Below, in pieces: positions 1 through 8,512 of a stretch of 64,000 bases of DNA. The first letter of the stretch is position 1. The number at the start of each line of letters is the position of its first letter. The position numbers and the translations under genes were made by a program. This DNA comes from Pseudomonas sp. BGI-2 (GTDB lineage Bacteria > Pseudomonadota > Gammaproteobacteria > Pseudomonadales > Pseudomonadaceae), in NCBI RefSeq assembly GCF_004310295.1, contig NZ_SISB01000017.1, positions 53,572-117,571 of the forward strand, in the 5' to 3' direction. Under the pieces are notes generated by a model. The model saw only the letters and a program-made list of their open reading frames with translations. It was not told the origin of the DNA and did no database searches.

Positions 1-523
1 CCATCAGCGTATAACCCACCAGCATCACCAGCAGAATGCGGTTATAGGCCTTCATCCCCGAGAGGAAGATGATCACCAGCCACAAGTTGCACAGCACCAC
101 GAAGTTCGCCAGTACCAGCACGCGGTAAATCAACGGCTCATCGAACAACAAGCCCAGCACGACGATTCCCAACAACCCGGCACCGAGCGTGACCAGCAAC
201 AACACGCCCAACAGGTTGGGCAGGATCTGATCGTACTTGTGCTCGAACAAGCGGTCGGACACAAAGCGCGTGAAAAACAACTGCAAGCCGCCGGTCAGGA
301 CCAACGAGGTGGCCATCAGGTACGTCACGGTCACGAGGAACTGCCCCACCAGCATGTTCGGCAGCAGCAGGCCGATGCTGATGATGCCCACCAGCATCAC
401 GCTGATGATTGACAACACCCACGGGCCGGAGCTGATCAGTCCCGCGTAGACGTAGGCGTGCAAGGTCGCGGTGTAGGAATCGCGCGAAAGGATTTTTCGC
501 AGTTCAAAGCCAATACCGGCCAT
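1..523 (-). CDS. pelG: PelG, Pel polysaccharide inner-membrane transporter (N-terminal part, cut by window edge)
   Basis: Leftward frame beginning MAGIGFELRKIL and running off the left edge, so only about 174 N-terminal residues are visible. PelG is the polytopic, MATE/MVF-like inner-membrane protein that works with PelD, PelE and the glycosyltransferase PelF in Pel synthesis and export. The visible part shows several long hydrophobic segments (for example around VLSIISVMLVGIISIGLLLP) separated by short charged loops, as expected for the family. The start codon lies one base after the pelF stop, so translation is probably coupled. The assignment rests on this position in a full pel operon as well as on the sequence. 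Residues beyond the edge cannot be judged. Confidence 0.93.
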   Translation of the reverse strand, partial: MAGIGFELRKILSRDSYTATLHAYVYAGLISSGPWVLSIISVMLVGIISIGLLLPNMLVGQFLVTVTYLMATSLVLTGGLQLFFTRFVSDRLFEHKYDQILPNLLGVLLLVTLGAGLLGIVVLGLLFDEPLIYRVLVLANFVVLCNLWLVIIFLSGMKAYNRILLVMLVGYTLM

Positions 524-2038
524 TTAGCTGTTCTCCATGGCGGCTTGATACAGGTCGCGGTAACGCTGCAGCATCAAGGCTTCGGTGTAATAACGAGTGA
601 CCCGCAACAAACCGCTGGCCTGGGCGGCCTGCCAGCGTCGCGGGCTGCGCAACAGTTCAAGGATCGCGGCGCTCGTGGCTTGTGGATCGGCAATCGCCAC
701 CACTTTGCCGGCGTGCCCCAGGTCTCGGTCTTCGGCGCTACCACCTTCGATCAATTCGCGGCATGAACCCACGTCGCTGCTGACCACCGGCGTACCGGCG
801 GCCCAGGCTTCGAGGATCACCAACGGCTGCGCTTCACTGATCGAGGTCAGCACCATCAGGCCGAGTTTCGGCAAGATGTCCTGAATGCGCTGGAAGCCGA
901 GGAAATGCACCTTGCCTTCCAGGCCCAGGCTGGCCATCAGGCTGCGGCATTCGCTGACGTATTCCGGGTCTTCCTCTTCGGGGCCGACGATCCAGCCTTC
1001 GGCTTGCGGCATGGCGCTGATCACGCCGCGCATCGCCCGCAGAAAGGTTTTCACGTCCTTGATCGGCACCACACGCCCGATCAAGCCGACCACGGGCGCA
1101 ATGCCGTGAGCACGGGATTCCAGCGCCGCGGTCCACACCGGCAGGTCGATGCCGTTGGGAATGACTTGGGTGCGGGCCGCGAGGGCGCCGTCCTTGATCT
1201 GCCGCTGACGGTTGCCGTCGTAGAGCGCGATGATGTTGTCGGCACTGTTGTACGTCAGCTGGCCGATGCGCTCAAAGAAACGCACCCACAACGTGCGGAT
1301 ATAACCCGAGCCGGCATCAAGGCTGCGGTTCAGCGCCTGACCGGAACTCTCGGCGATCCAGCTGGCCTGGGCCAGGTCAATCTTGCGTTCCTTGGTGTAG
1401 ATCCCGTGTTCGCTGAGCAGATAGGTGCAGTTCCAGCGCTGCTTGAGGATGCAGCCGAGGAAGCCCGCATACCCGGTGGAAATCGAATGCAGCACCCGCG
1501 CTTTCGGCATCCGTTGCGCGGCTTCGGCGAGCATCAGCAACGGCGACTGCATCGCGCGCAGGGTCCAGAAATAATTGACGAAAGACGGGTCGGCGCAATG
1601 CTGACGATAGCCTTCGCTCAACGACTCCCAACTGGCGCGGCTGCGCAGCACATCGTCGAGGGTCATGCGGCCCTGGGCGATGCAGTCGAGCAAGCGTTCG
1701 CCCAGTGCAGGGTCCGGCGCATCCGGGTGATGCAGGAAGCGATACAAGTCCTGCAACTGCTGTTCGTCGGCCTCGCGGGGCACCACCAACCTGTCGGTCG
1801 GATGGGTTGCATCTTCGAGGAACACTTCTTCGATGTGCAGCACGTTCGCCGGCACTTCGTAGCGCCGGGCCGGATAGGCCTGACGCTGGCCGCCGATGAA
1901 CATCACCGAAAAGGTCAGTTCCGGCAGGCCGAGGATCATCTGGTGAATCCAGCTGGAAACGCCGCCACGCACGTAAGGCCAGGTGCCTTCGAGCAGCAGA
2001 CAGATGTCGGCAACCGGTGCCTGTTCCTTTTGACTCAT
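524..2038 (-). CDS. pelF: PelF, cytosolic GT4 glycosyltransferase of Pel synthesis
   Basis: 504 residues, the usual PelF length. PelF is the soluble GT-B-fold, family GT4 enzyme that polymerises the Pel chain from UDP-activated amino sugar. The N-terminal half contains the family-typical LLLEGTWPYVRGGVSSW segment near residue 15. The C-terminal Rossmann half contains the donor-site E-X7-E type motif in SEAQPLVILEAWAAGTPVV and the preceding VGLIGRVVPIKDVKTF segment. No signal peptide or membrane segment is seen. The gene overlaps pelE upstream by 4 bp (ATGA type) and abuts pelG downstream, consistent with a single operon. It appears intact. Confidence 0.96.
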   Translation of the reverse strand: MSQKEQAPVADICLLLEGTWPYVRGGVSSWIHQMILGLPELTFSVMFIGGQRQAYPARRYEVPANVLHIEEVFLEDATHPTDRLVVPREADEQQLQDLYRFLHHPDAPDPALGERLLDCIAQGRMTLDDVLRSRASWESLSEGYRQHCADPSFVNYFWTLRAMQSPLLMLAEAAQRMPKARVLHSISTGYAGFLGCILKQRWNCTYLLSEHGIYTKERKIDLAQASWIAESSGQALNRSLDAGSGYIRTLWVRFFERIGQLTYNSADNIIALYDGNRQRQIKDGALAARTQVIPNGIDLPVWTAALESRAHGIAPVVGLIGRVVPIKDVKTFLRAMRGVISAMPQAEGWIVGPEEEDPEYVSECRSLMASLGLEGKVHFLGFQRIQDILPKLGLMVLTSISEAQPLVILEAWAAGTPVVSSDVGSCRELIEGGSAEDRDLGHAGKVVAIADPQATSAAILELLRSPRRWQAAQASGLLRVTRYYTEALMLQRYRDLYQAAMENS

Positions 2039-3024
2039 GTCCAGCTCCTGACCAATGCGGCGAACGGCGGCCGCTGACGGGTTTCCTCGGGAAGGCGTGC
2101 GAGCAATGCGGGGATTTCGTGGTAACGGCCGGCCTCGAACGCCAACTCGGCGCGAAACGGCAGCACTTGTGCCGCGCCCATGCCGTTTTCCTGAGCCTGA
2201 CTCAGCAGCACCTCGGCACGCTCGACGTCACCTCGCTCCAGCGCGATGCGCCCGGCCAGCAGCACCAGCTCACCGCCCTCACCCGCGGCCAGGCCAAGCT
2301 CGGCATGTTCGCTGGCTTGATTGAGCACGTGGTCGAGCACGCTGCCTTGGGCCAGGCCCAGATACGCCAGCTCCCAATACCAACGCGCCAGCCTGCCGTG
2401 CAGCGCACCCGCCGCTTTGGCATTGGCGTCGACCAGTTCGCCGAGCGCGATCTGGATGTGCAGGTTGATGTCGCTTTCCTGCTTGTCGAGCATCGAATAC
2501 GCCAGCAGCCGCACGTCGTCACTCGGGTCACCGAGGGCCAGTTTGAGGATCGGCACCGCTTCTTTGCCGGGCATGCGCCGAGTGGCCAACAGGGCTGCCA
2601 GACGCTGATCCGGATCCGGCGCGTGACGCAACACGTCCTGCAAACCGCCATCGGCATAGATCGGCGAGTGCAGTTGCACCTGCGCCCGAAACGGCAGTTT
2701 CGGGATGCCCACCGCTTGCCACGCTTGCTTGTCGCGTTTGCGCGGCAGGTACAGCGCCGGGAAGATCGCCGCCACCACGCCGACCGCGCCGAGCACCGGC
2801 ACGAAGAACGCCAGGCTGAAGATAAACAGCGGGCTCCACGGCAGCGGCGAACGGTAGCGCGCCGGCAGCAACAGCCACACGGCCGCGCACAACATCACGC
2901 ACGCCAGGCCATGGCTGAGGGTGAACACCAGCAATTGTTGTAACTCGGGCGCCGCGAGCCACAAACTGGCCCAACTGCCCGCCTCTAACAACAAGGCTCC
3001 GCTAAACAGCCACTTGCTGATCAT
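2035..3024 (-). CDS. pelE: PelE, inner-membrane TPR-containing Pel synthesis protein
   Basis: 329 residues. Two hydrophobic segments lie in the first 100 residues (roughly 5-60, around LLVFTLSHGLACVMLCAAVW, and 73-95). They are followed by a cytoplasmic helical region with TPR-like alpha-hairpins. This matches PelE, which assembles with PelD and PelG in the inner-membrane synthase complex. The start overlaps the end of pelD by 23 bp and its stop overlaps the pelF start by 4 bp. The start chosen here is the only in-frame ATG before the first hydrophobic segment. The order between pelD and pelF supports the call strongly. Confidence 0.93.
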   Translation of the reverse strand: MISKWLFSGALLLEAGSWASLWLAAPELQQLLVFTLSHGLACVMLCAAVWLLLPARYRSPLPWSPLFIFSLAFFVPVLGAVGVVAAIFPALYLPRKRDKQAWQAVGIPKLPFRAQVQLHSPIYADGGLQDVLRHAPDPDQRLAALLATRRMPGKEAVPILKLALGDPSDDVRLLAYSMLDKQESDINLHIQIALGELVDANAKAAGALHGRLARWYWELAYLGLAQGSVLDHVLNQASEHAELGLAAGEGGELVLLAGRIALERGDVERAEVLLSQAQENGMGAAQVLPFRAELAFEAGRYHEIPALLARLPEETRQRPPFAALVRSWT

Positions 3025-4378
3025 TCAGGCCACACTCGTTGAACAGGAAATTACGCAGCCCGTTGCGTTCACAGCCAGGCTCCAGGTTGAACGGCAACAC
3101 GCGCACGCCGAGGCTGTCGAGGCTGCTTTCAATGCCAAAGTGTTCGTGCAGCATCAGGTTCATCCGCGCCAGATAACCTTCGGTGCCTTGCGGACTGGTC
3201 AACGGCAACAGCACCAACAACAGCTGATGATCGCGGTTGTTACGCAGCGGCAACTGCAGATCGAGGCCACGCTGGCTGCGTTCGAACAGACGCGACAGCT
3301 CATCGTTGGGACGGGTGATTTCAAAGGCGAAAAGACCGGCCGCCAGTTTGTGCTGCTCGACGTCCACCAGCGAACGCTTGAGTTGCAGCGTGAACTGCTG
3401 CGCATCGGCGTCGGCCAATTGCAGCACTTGCGGGTCGCGGCGCAGCAGGTCGGCGATGTGCCCGGCGAGCAACGACAACAGGCTCAGCGTGCGATCCTGG
3501 AAAGCGAAGAACGGCATCTGCCGCACCGCCAGAATCGCCAGCAAACGCCCCTCGGCATCAATCAACGGAATGCAGGCCTGCAACGACGAGAACTGCGCCG
3601 AGCTGCCGGCATCAATCAGTTCCTGACGCACGCTGACCAGTTCGCCACGCTCCAGGCACAACTTGACCAGACCGTCTTCGGTGCCCAAAGGCCCCATGAC
3701 ACCGATGGTCGCCAAGGCTTCGGGCAACACGTTCTCTTCACGCTCATCGACGCGGTACAACCCGGCCACGCGCAACGTGCCGTACTGTCCCAACATGGTC
3801 ACGATCGGATCGGCCAGCGCGGCCAATGCATCGCCTTCGTCCGGCATCACTCGCAGTTTTTCGCGCAAGCCCAGCAACGAACTGCGCAGACTCTGATCGC
3901 TGCCCGCCACGCGCTGTTCCAGCAGGTCGTGGGAGACCCGCAGGATCTGGTGCGCGCGAGTGAATTCGTCGAGTCGATACTGGCGGTAATCGTTGGCCAT
4001 CTGCAGACGCTGCAAGCGCCGCTCCCAAAGATCGCGAACCTCGCCCACCAGCATGCCGCTGACCAGCACACCGACAATGAAGGACGGATCGAGCTGGGTG
4101 TAGGCTTCATGCCCGCTATAGCGCAGTACAAACAGTGCCGCCACCAAGAGGCTGGCGCTGAGCAGGCCACGCACAAAACCATAACGCACACCCAGCAGCA
4201 GCGGTGCCAGCACCGGCCAGGGAAAACCGGCGTGCATTTGCAACGGGTCTTGCGGGGTCAGCCACAAGCCCAGGCCGATGGCCGCGCCGGTGACCAACAG
4301 CGTTTCCAGCCAAGACACCGGACCGCTGGCACGCGGCGCGAGGCTGTAATCCATGTGAGGAGAGTTCATTGCATTCAC
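3002..4378 (-). CDS. pelD: PelD, c-di-GMP receptor of the Pel synthase complex
   Basis: 458 residues. The N-terminal about 125 residues hold four hydrophobic helices (from about residue 22 on), followed by a GAF-like domain and a C-terminal degenerate GGDEF domain. The GGDEF signature itself is absent, but an RxxD inhibitory-site-like motif, RGLD, is present at about residues 370-373, followed by an Arg in LPLRNNRDH. This arrangement is how PelD of P. aeruginosa binds c-di-GMP and switches on Pel synthesis; equivalence of the residues is inferred. The stop overlaps the pelC side junction at 4375-4378 in ATGA fashion, so pelC and pelD are translationally coupled. Confidence 0.95.
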   Translation of the reverse strand: MNAMNSPHMDYSLAPRASGPVSWLETLLVTGAAIGLGLWLTPQDPLQMHAGFPWPVLAPLLLGVRYGFVRGLLSASLLVAALFVLRYSGHEAYTQLDPSFIVGVLVSGMLVGEVRDLWERRLQRLQMANDYRQYRLDEFTRAHQILRVSHDLLEQRVAGSDQSLRSSLLGLREKLRVMPDEGDALAALADPIVTMLGQYGTLRVAGLYRVDEREENVLPEALATIGVMGPLGTEDGLVKLCLERGELVSVRQELIDAGSSAQFSSLQACIPLIDAEGRLLAILAVRQMPFFAFQDRTLSLLSLLAGHIADLLRRDPQVLQLADADAQQFTLQLKRSLVDVEQHKLAAGLFAFEITRPNDELSRLFERSQRGLDLQLPLRNNRDHQLLLVLLPLTSPQGTEGYLARMNLMLHEHFGIESSLDSLGVRVLPFNLEPGCERNGLRNFLFNECGLNDQQVAV

Positions 4379-4893
4379 TCGAACCGAAGGGCGCCAACAA
4401 GTGTGTCGAGCACCGTTTGCGCAGTGCCGGCGAGGCTTTCACGGGACCAGCCCGCACGCGCGCCGCTTTTGCTCCAGAGCACACGACCGCTGCTGGCTTC
4501 GAGCACGCGCAGGCTGATGCCCACCGCCGGCTCGCCGTCCAGACCGTTCTTGTACTGCCACTCTTCAACGCTGCCGGCGACCACGTAATCGAGCTTCTGA
4601 TCCCGTGCCCAGTCGAGGGCGCCGGCCAGGCGTTCGTTGTCATCCATCAGTGCTTGCTCGCCCTGAGTGCTGACCGGGTAAACCCGTGGTTGCAGGCCAT
4701 GGCTGCTGAGCACGCTGAGCAGGATCTGCTCGGCGCGTTCACCGGCCTGCGGGGTTTGCGAATAGTTGATCATCGGCACGGTGCCCCACTTCGCAGTACG
4801 CGGAAGATTCGGGCTGGTGTCGCCAGTGAAACTGGTGCAACCGGCGACAAACAGGACTGCCAGAGCCAGGCTCAGATTACGAATTGCTTGCAT
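4375..4893 (-). CDS. pelC: PelC, outer-membrane lipoprotein of the Pel export complex
   Basis: 172 residues from the ATG at 4893. That start has an AGGAG ribosome-binding site about 7 bases upstream; a start 21 bases earlier would spoil the signal peptide. The N-terminus MQAIRNLSLALAVLFVAGC is a lipoprotein signal peptide with a lipobox ending in Cys. PelC forms a dodecameric ring at the periplasmic face of the outer membrane and funnels the cationic polymer towards the PelB barrel. Conserved Asp/Trp-containing stretches such as EEWQYKNGLDGEPAVGISLR are present. The 28-base gap to pelB and the 4-base overlap with pelD fit a single transcript. Confidence 0.94.
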   Translation of the reverse strand: MQAIRNLSLALAVLFVAGCTSFTGDTSPNLPRTAKWGTVPMINYSQTPQAGERAEQILLSVLSSHGLQPRVYPVSTQGEQALMDDNERLAGALDWARDQKLDYVVAGSVEEWQYKNGLDGEPAVGISLRVLEASSGRVLWSKSGARAGWSRESLAGTAQTVLDTLVGALRFE

Positions 4894-4921
4894 CAGTTTT
4901 TCTCCTGTAAACATTTCATGA

Positions 4922-7900
4922 TCAGCGTCCGAATCGCACGCCGTAGCTCACACCCAGTGTTCCGCCCGCCTGACCGTCCCCGCCTTGTGGCGCGGATTGG
5001 TAGCCGACGGTAAGGGCCAATTCGTCACCGCCCAGCACTTCGACGCCAATCCCGGTGTTGATGCCGTAGTTGAAGGTTTGATCCAGCCATTGCCAGCCCG
5101 CCGTCACGTCCACCAGCCAGGTGTATTGCGGGCGAGTGCGCACCAGGGCGCCCGGCAAACCGCGACGCCATGAGCTGCCGACATACAGTTGGCCATAACG
5201 ACTTTGCAGCAGATCGTTGGCCGTCACGATCGCGGGATCGTCCGAGTCATCAACGCTTTTCACCGGGCCGTCGTTGGCGCTGGACAGGTAGTCCAGCGTG
5301 CGGTCCTTGACGTTGTTGTGCTGATAATCGACGCCGCTGCGCACGGTCCAGTTAGGCCCCGCAAATTCCAGCGTGTGGTTGTATTCCATCTTCAGCGCCT
5401 GGCCGTTGCCCAGGGCATCGCCCGCACGGGTGGAGAACGATTTCTGTGCGACTTCCCAGCTGATCTGATCCCGCGCCGAGAGCCCGTGACGACCGCCGAC
5501 CCACACACTGTCGTGCTGGCCGAAAGCGCGCATCAGGCCGCTGTCTTCGCTTTTGCGATGCCAGTCCAGGCCGGTCTCGATCTGGTCACTGGCGCTCAAC
5601 TGCCAGGTCCGGGACAGGCCCAGGCCGGTGCGGTCATCGTCATCGCGCTGACTGGTGTCGGCGAACAGTTTGTAGCCACCGTCCTCCACCGAACGTTGCA
5701 GGGTCAGCGCGGCGTTGCGCTCATCGCCCATGCGCGATTCGATCAGTTGATCGCTGTTGTAAGTGCCGTTCTCCAGCTCAAGGTTGGCGTACCACTGACT
5801 GCCGAGGTTGTGCGCGATTTGCAGGCGCGGTCCGTTGAATTCCAGACCGCCGAAATCCTGCTGATGCCAGGACAGCTGCGCACCTTGTGGCGTCAGTTCC
5901 TGTAGCTCAACAGCCTGGCGACGCAGTTGCTCGCGCACGGCAGCGGGTTGATCGTCACCCAGCGCGGACTCGCTTAGTTCGAGGGCTTCGTCGAATCGGC
6001 CCAGACGGCTGAGCGCCTGAGCACGTTGCGCCGGGTTCAGATCGCTACTGGCCAATAGCGTTTCGACTTGCGCCTTGTTACGGCTGCGCAAGGCTTGCTG
6101 AATTTCTTCGTAACGCTGGACCTTCAAGCCTTGGCTGCGCGCCCAATCAAGCCATTGGTCTTTCTGCGATTCCTGGTTGGTCGCGTCGAGACGTGCCAGC
6201 AAGCGTTCAAACCACAATTGCAGCATTGCTGGCGAGCCGTCCTTCCACTTCGCCACTTCCTGCTGCGCCTTGGCCGGCGAATAACTGCTGGCCATCAGGC
6301 GCAACCAGATCGCGTAACGCTGGGACGGTGGCTGAGTGTTTTCGCCTTCGGGGCTGCGCAACAGCTTCAAGCGCAACCGTTGGGCCGCATCCTGATAACC
6401 GGCGCTTTCGAGGGCATCGGCATACGCCGCGCGCACCAGCCAATCCTGCGGACTGGTCTTGAGGTACAGGCGATACCAGGCCAACGCTTCGGCATCGCGA
6501 CCGAGCATCTGACTGGCACTGGCGAACGGCAGCCACAGGATTCGATCCTGACGCGCCTGGGGTTTCCATTCCGTCAGCAACGGCTTGAGCGCGGCGGTGT
6601 TGCCTTGATCGACGTACAGCCACATCAGGCGCTCGCGGAACAGGTTGTCATCCGGGAAACGCGACAAACCCAAGAGGTACAAGCGCTGCGCTTCGTCGAT
6701 ATTGCCCTGCTGCACCGCCAAGGCACCGCGTATCGCCAGCACTTGTGCTTGCTCGTTGGCGTCCGGGTATTGCTCGGCGTCTTTGAGCAGCGCGACCACT
6801 TGCGGCCAGTCCTGCAACTCCTGGGCTTGCTGCAAGGATTCAACCAAACGCTGCGGATCACGGGTGCGCTTCCAGCTGCCGACCATCATGGTCAGGGCGC
6901 GCTTCGGATCGCTGCTGCGATACATCGTGATCAGCTGACTTTCGTCGCCACTGTTGAGCGAACCCTTGAGCGCGAGGAGTCTTTCCAGGGAAATCTGCAG
7001 CTCGTTGTCGAGCTCCAGATCCCACGCCAAAGCAGCCCGCAATCGCCAGTAACCCTCGTCGGTGATCTTGCGGTTATCGACGTGCAACACGTCCCACGCC
7101 GCCTGATTATCAAACAGCTTCAGGTTGGTACTGGCCCAGTCGATGCGCTCGGTCGTGGTCAGTGCGAAGCGTTTCGAGTAGCGCTTGTAGACCTCGGTTT
7201 TCTGCGGGAATTGCCCGGTGTTTTCGAGGTTTTGCAGCAGGCGTGTCCAGGCCAGACGATGCGCTGGGTACTTGCGCAAATAGGCGTGCAACCAGCCTTC
7301 GGCTTGCGTCGGTGTGCCGCGGGATTCGTGACCGTAGATCAGCGCATCGAGTTCGACATCAGTCAGCGCACGCTGCTCCATGATCTCGGCGAGCAGGGGA
7401 ATCGAACGGTCAAAATCGTACTGCTGACTTGCCAGACGCCAGGCGTGTTCACGGGTTTTCGGGTCTTCGTGCAGTTCCAGTAGACGAATCCAGTAGCCCA
7501 AGGCGGCCTGACTGTCGCCACGCCACTCGCCCAGATGCCCCATTTGCTCGAGCAACACCAAGTCATCCGGGTGTTCAGCCACGAGCTGCTGACCACTGTC
7601 CCACGCACCGGACAGGTCACCGAGGGCCAGGCGCATGCTGAATTCTTTGCGGAGGATTTGCGGGTTGTCCGGCTGCAACACTCGCCATTGATCCAGAAAA
7701 CGCTGGGCCAGATCGAAGCGTTTGCTGCCGACGGCGACGTCGACGCCTTGCTCCAGCCACGGCGAATCGGTTTGCGGATCCTTGAGCTGATCCAGTTCAT
7801 CGGCCAGTACGCGTGCGGCCTGATCACCACGGCCGGCGGCCAACAGACTGTTGAACGCCAGTTGCGCGTATTCACGACGCCCGGACGCTTGTTGGCTGTC

Positions 7901-8512
7901 CTGTTTGAGCAGCAGATAGATGTCGGCGGCGCGGCCAGGTTGTTCACCGGCCAAGTACCACTGCGCGGCGGACTTGAGCGAAGCAATGCGCTGAGCCGGA
8001 TCGCGATCGGCGATTTCTTCGTAAACGCTGGCAGCGAACGCCGGCGCCTGTAACGTCAATGCCAACTTGGCCAGGCTCTGCAGTTGCGGCAGCGGCAGCA
8101 TGCGGTGATCGAAGCTTTTCAGGCGCTCGATCAAGGCTTTCTGCGCGACCGGATCATCGGCCTTCGCTTCCAGCGCATCCAGTTCCAAGCGGTAATAGGC
8201 CTGCAACTCGCGTTCCGGTTTCGGCCAGCTCTCAAGGTACTGGCGCGCCTTCGGGTAGTCGCCAAGACGGATCAACAGATCGACCAGCTGCAAGCGCAGG
8301 TGATCGTCATCCGGGTGCGCCGCCAACAGCAATTCGGCGTAATTGGCCGACACCGCATCTGGCTCGCGGCCATCGGGCTGGAACACTTCTTCGCGCTGGA
8401 ACGTCACCCACAGCAGGCCACCCACGGCCACCGCCACCACCGCCAATGCCCAGGGATTGAGGAGGCGGCTGTTTTTAGTTGCTGATGAGTTAGATGCAGT
8501 AGAGCTGACCAT
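4922..8512 (-). CDS. pelB: PelB, TPR-scaffold outer-membrane porin of Pel export
   Basis: 1196 residues, the usual PelB size. The N-terminus carries a single hydrophobic anchor (ALAVVAVAVGGLLWVTF, residues about 22-39). A very long TPR superhelix follows, with many 34-residue repeats of the LxxxGxxxxA type from about residue 55 to 880. The last about 300 residues are rich in alternating aromatic/polar beta strands and end in the aromatic-containing strand GVSYGVRFGR, a 16-strand-type porin. In the known system PelB localises the deacetylase PelA through its TPRs and secretes the polymer through the barrel. It overlaps the end of pelA by 23 bp. No frameshift was seen over its 3.6 kb. Confidence 0.96.
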   Translation of the reverse strand: MVSSTASNSSATKNSRLLNPWALAVVAVAVGGLLWVTFQREEVFQPDGREPDAVSANYAELLLAAHPDDDHLRLQLVDLLIRLGDYPKARQYLESWPKPERELQAYYRLELDALEAKADDPVAQKALIERLKSFDHRMLPLPQLQSLAKLALTLQAPAFAASVYEEIADRDPAQRIASLKSAAQWYLAGEQPGRAADIYLLLKQDSQQASGRREYAQLAFNSLLAAGRGDQAARVLADELDQLKDPQTDSPWLEQGVDVAVGSKRFDLAQRFLDQWRVLQPDNPQILRKEFSMRLALGDLSGAWDSGQQLVAEHPDDLVLLEQMGHLGEWRGDSQAALGYWIRLLELHEDPKTREHAWRLASQQYDFDRSIPLLAEIMEQRALTDVELDALIYGHESRGTPTQAEGWLHAYLRKYPAHRLAWTRLLQNLENTGQFPQKTEVYKRYSKRFALTTTERIDWASTNLKLFDNQAAWDVLHVDNRKITDEGYWRLRAALAWDLELDNELQISLERLLALKGSLNSGDESQLITMYRSSDPKRALTMMVGSWKRTRDPQRLVESLQQAQELQDWPQVVALLKDAEQYPDANEQAQVLAIRGALAVQQGNIDEAQRLYLLGLSRFPDDNLFRERLMWLYVDQGNTAALKPLLTEWKPQARQDRILWLPFASASQMLGRDAEALAWYRLYLKTSPQDWLVRAAYADALESAGYQDAAQRLRLKLLRSPEGENTQPPSQRYAIWLRLMASSYSPAKAQQEVAKWKDGSPAMLQLWFERLLARLDATNQESQKDQWLDWARSQGLKVQRYEEIQQALRSRNKAQVETLLASSDLNPAQRAQALSRLGRFDEALELSESALGDDQPAAVREQLRRQAVELQELTPQGAQLSWHQQDFGGLEFNGPRLQIAHNLGSQWYANLELENGTYNSDQLIESRMGDERNAALTLQRSVEDGGYKLFADTSQRDDDDRTGLGLSRTWQLSASDQIETGLDWHRKSEDSGLMRAFGQHDSVWVGGRHGLSARDQISWEVAQKSFSTRAGDALGNGQALKMEYNHTLEFAGPNWTVRSGVDYQHNNVKDRTLDYLSSANDGPVKSVDDSDDPAIVTANDLLQSRYGQLYVGSSWRRGLPGALVRTRPQYTWLVDVTAGWQWLDQTFNYGINTGIGVEVLGGDELALTVGYQSAPQGGDGQAGGTLGVSYGVRFGR

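Noticed and set aside
905..2077. Long plus-strand open frame opposite pelF
   Set aside because: It is antisense to a clear GT4 gene, has low-complexity Arg/Gln/His-rich composition typical of a high-GC shadow, and has no ribosome-binding site or domain.
2921..4588. 555-codon plus-strand open frame opposite pelE and pelD
   Set aside because: Gln/Arg/His-rich shadow of the pelD and pelE frames; no domain features, and it crosses gene boundaries.
6068..7483. 471-codon plus-strand open frame opposite pelB
   Set aside because: Antisense to the TPR region of PelB; composition and repetition follow the TPR codons.
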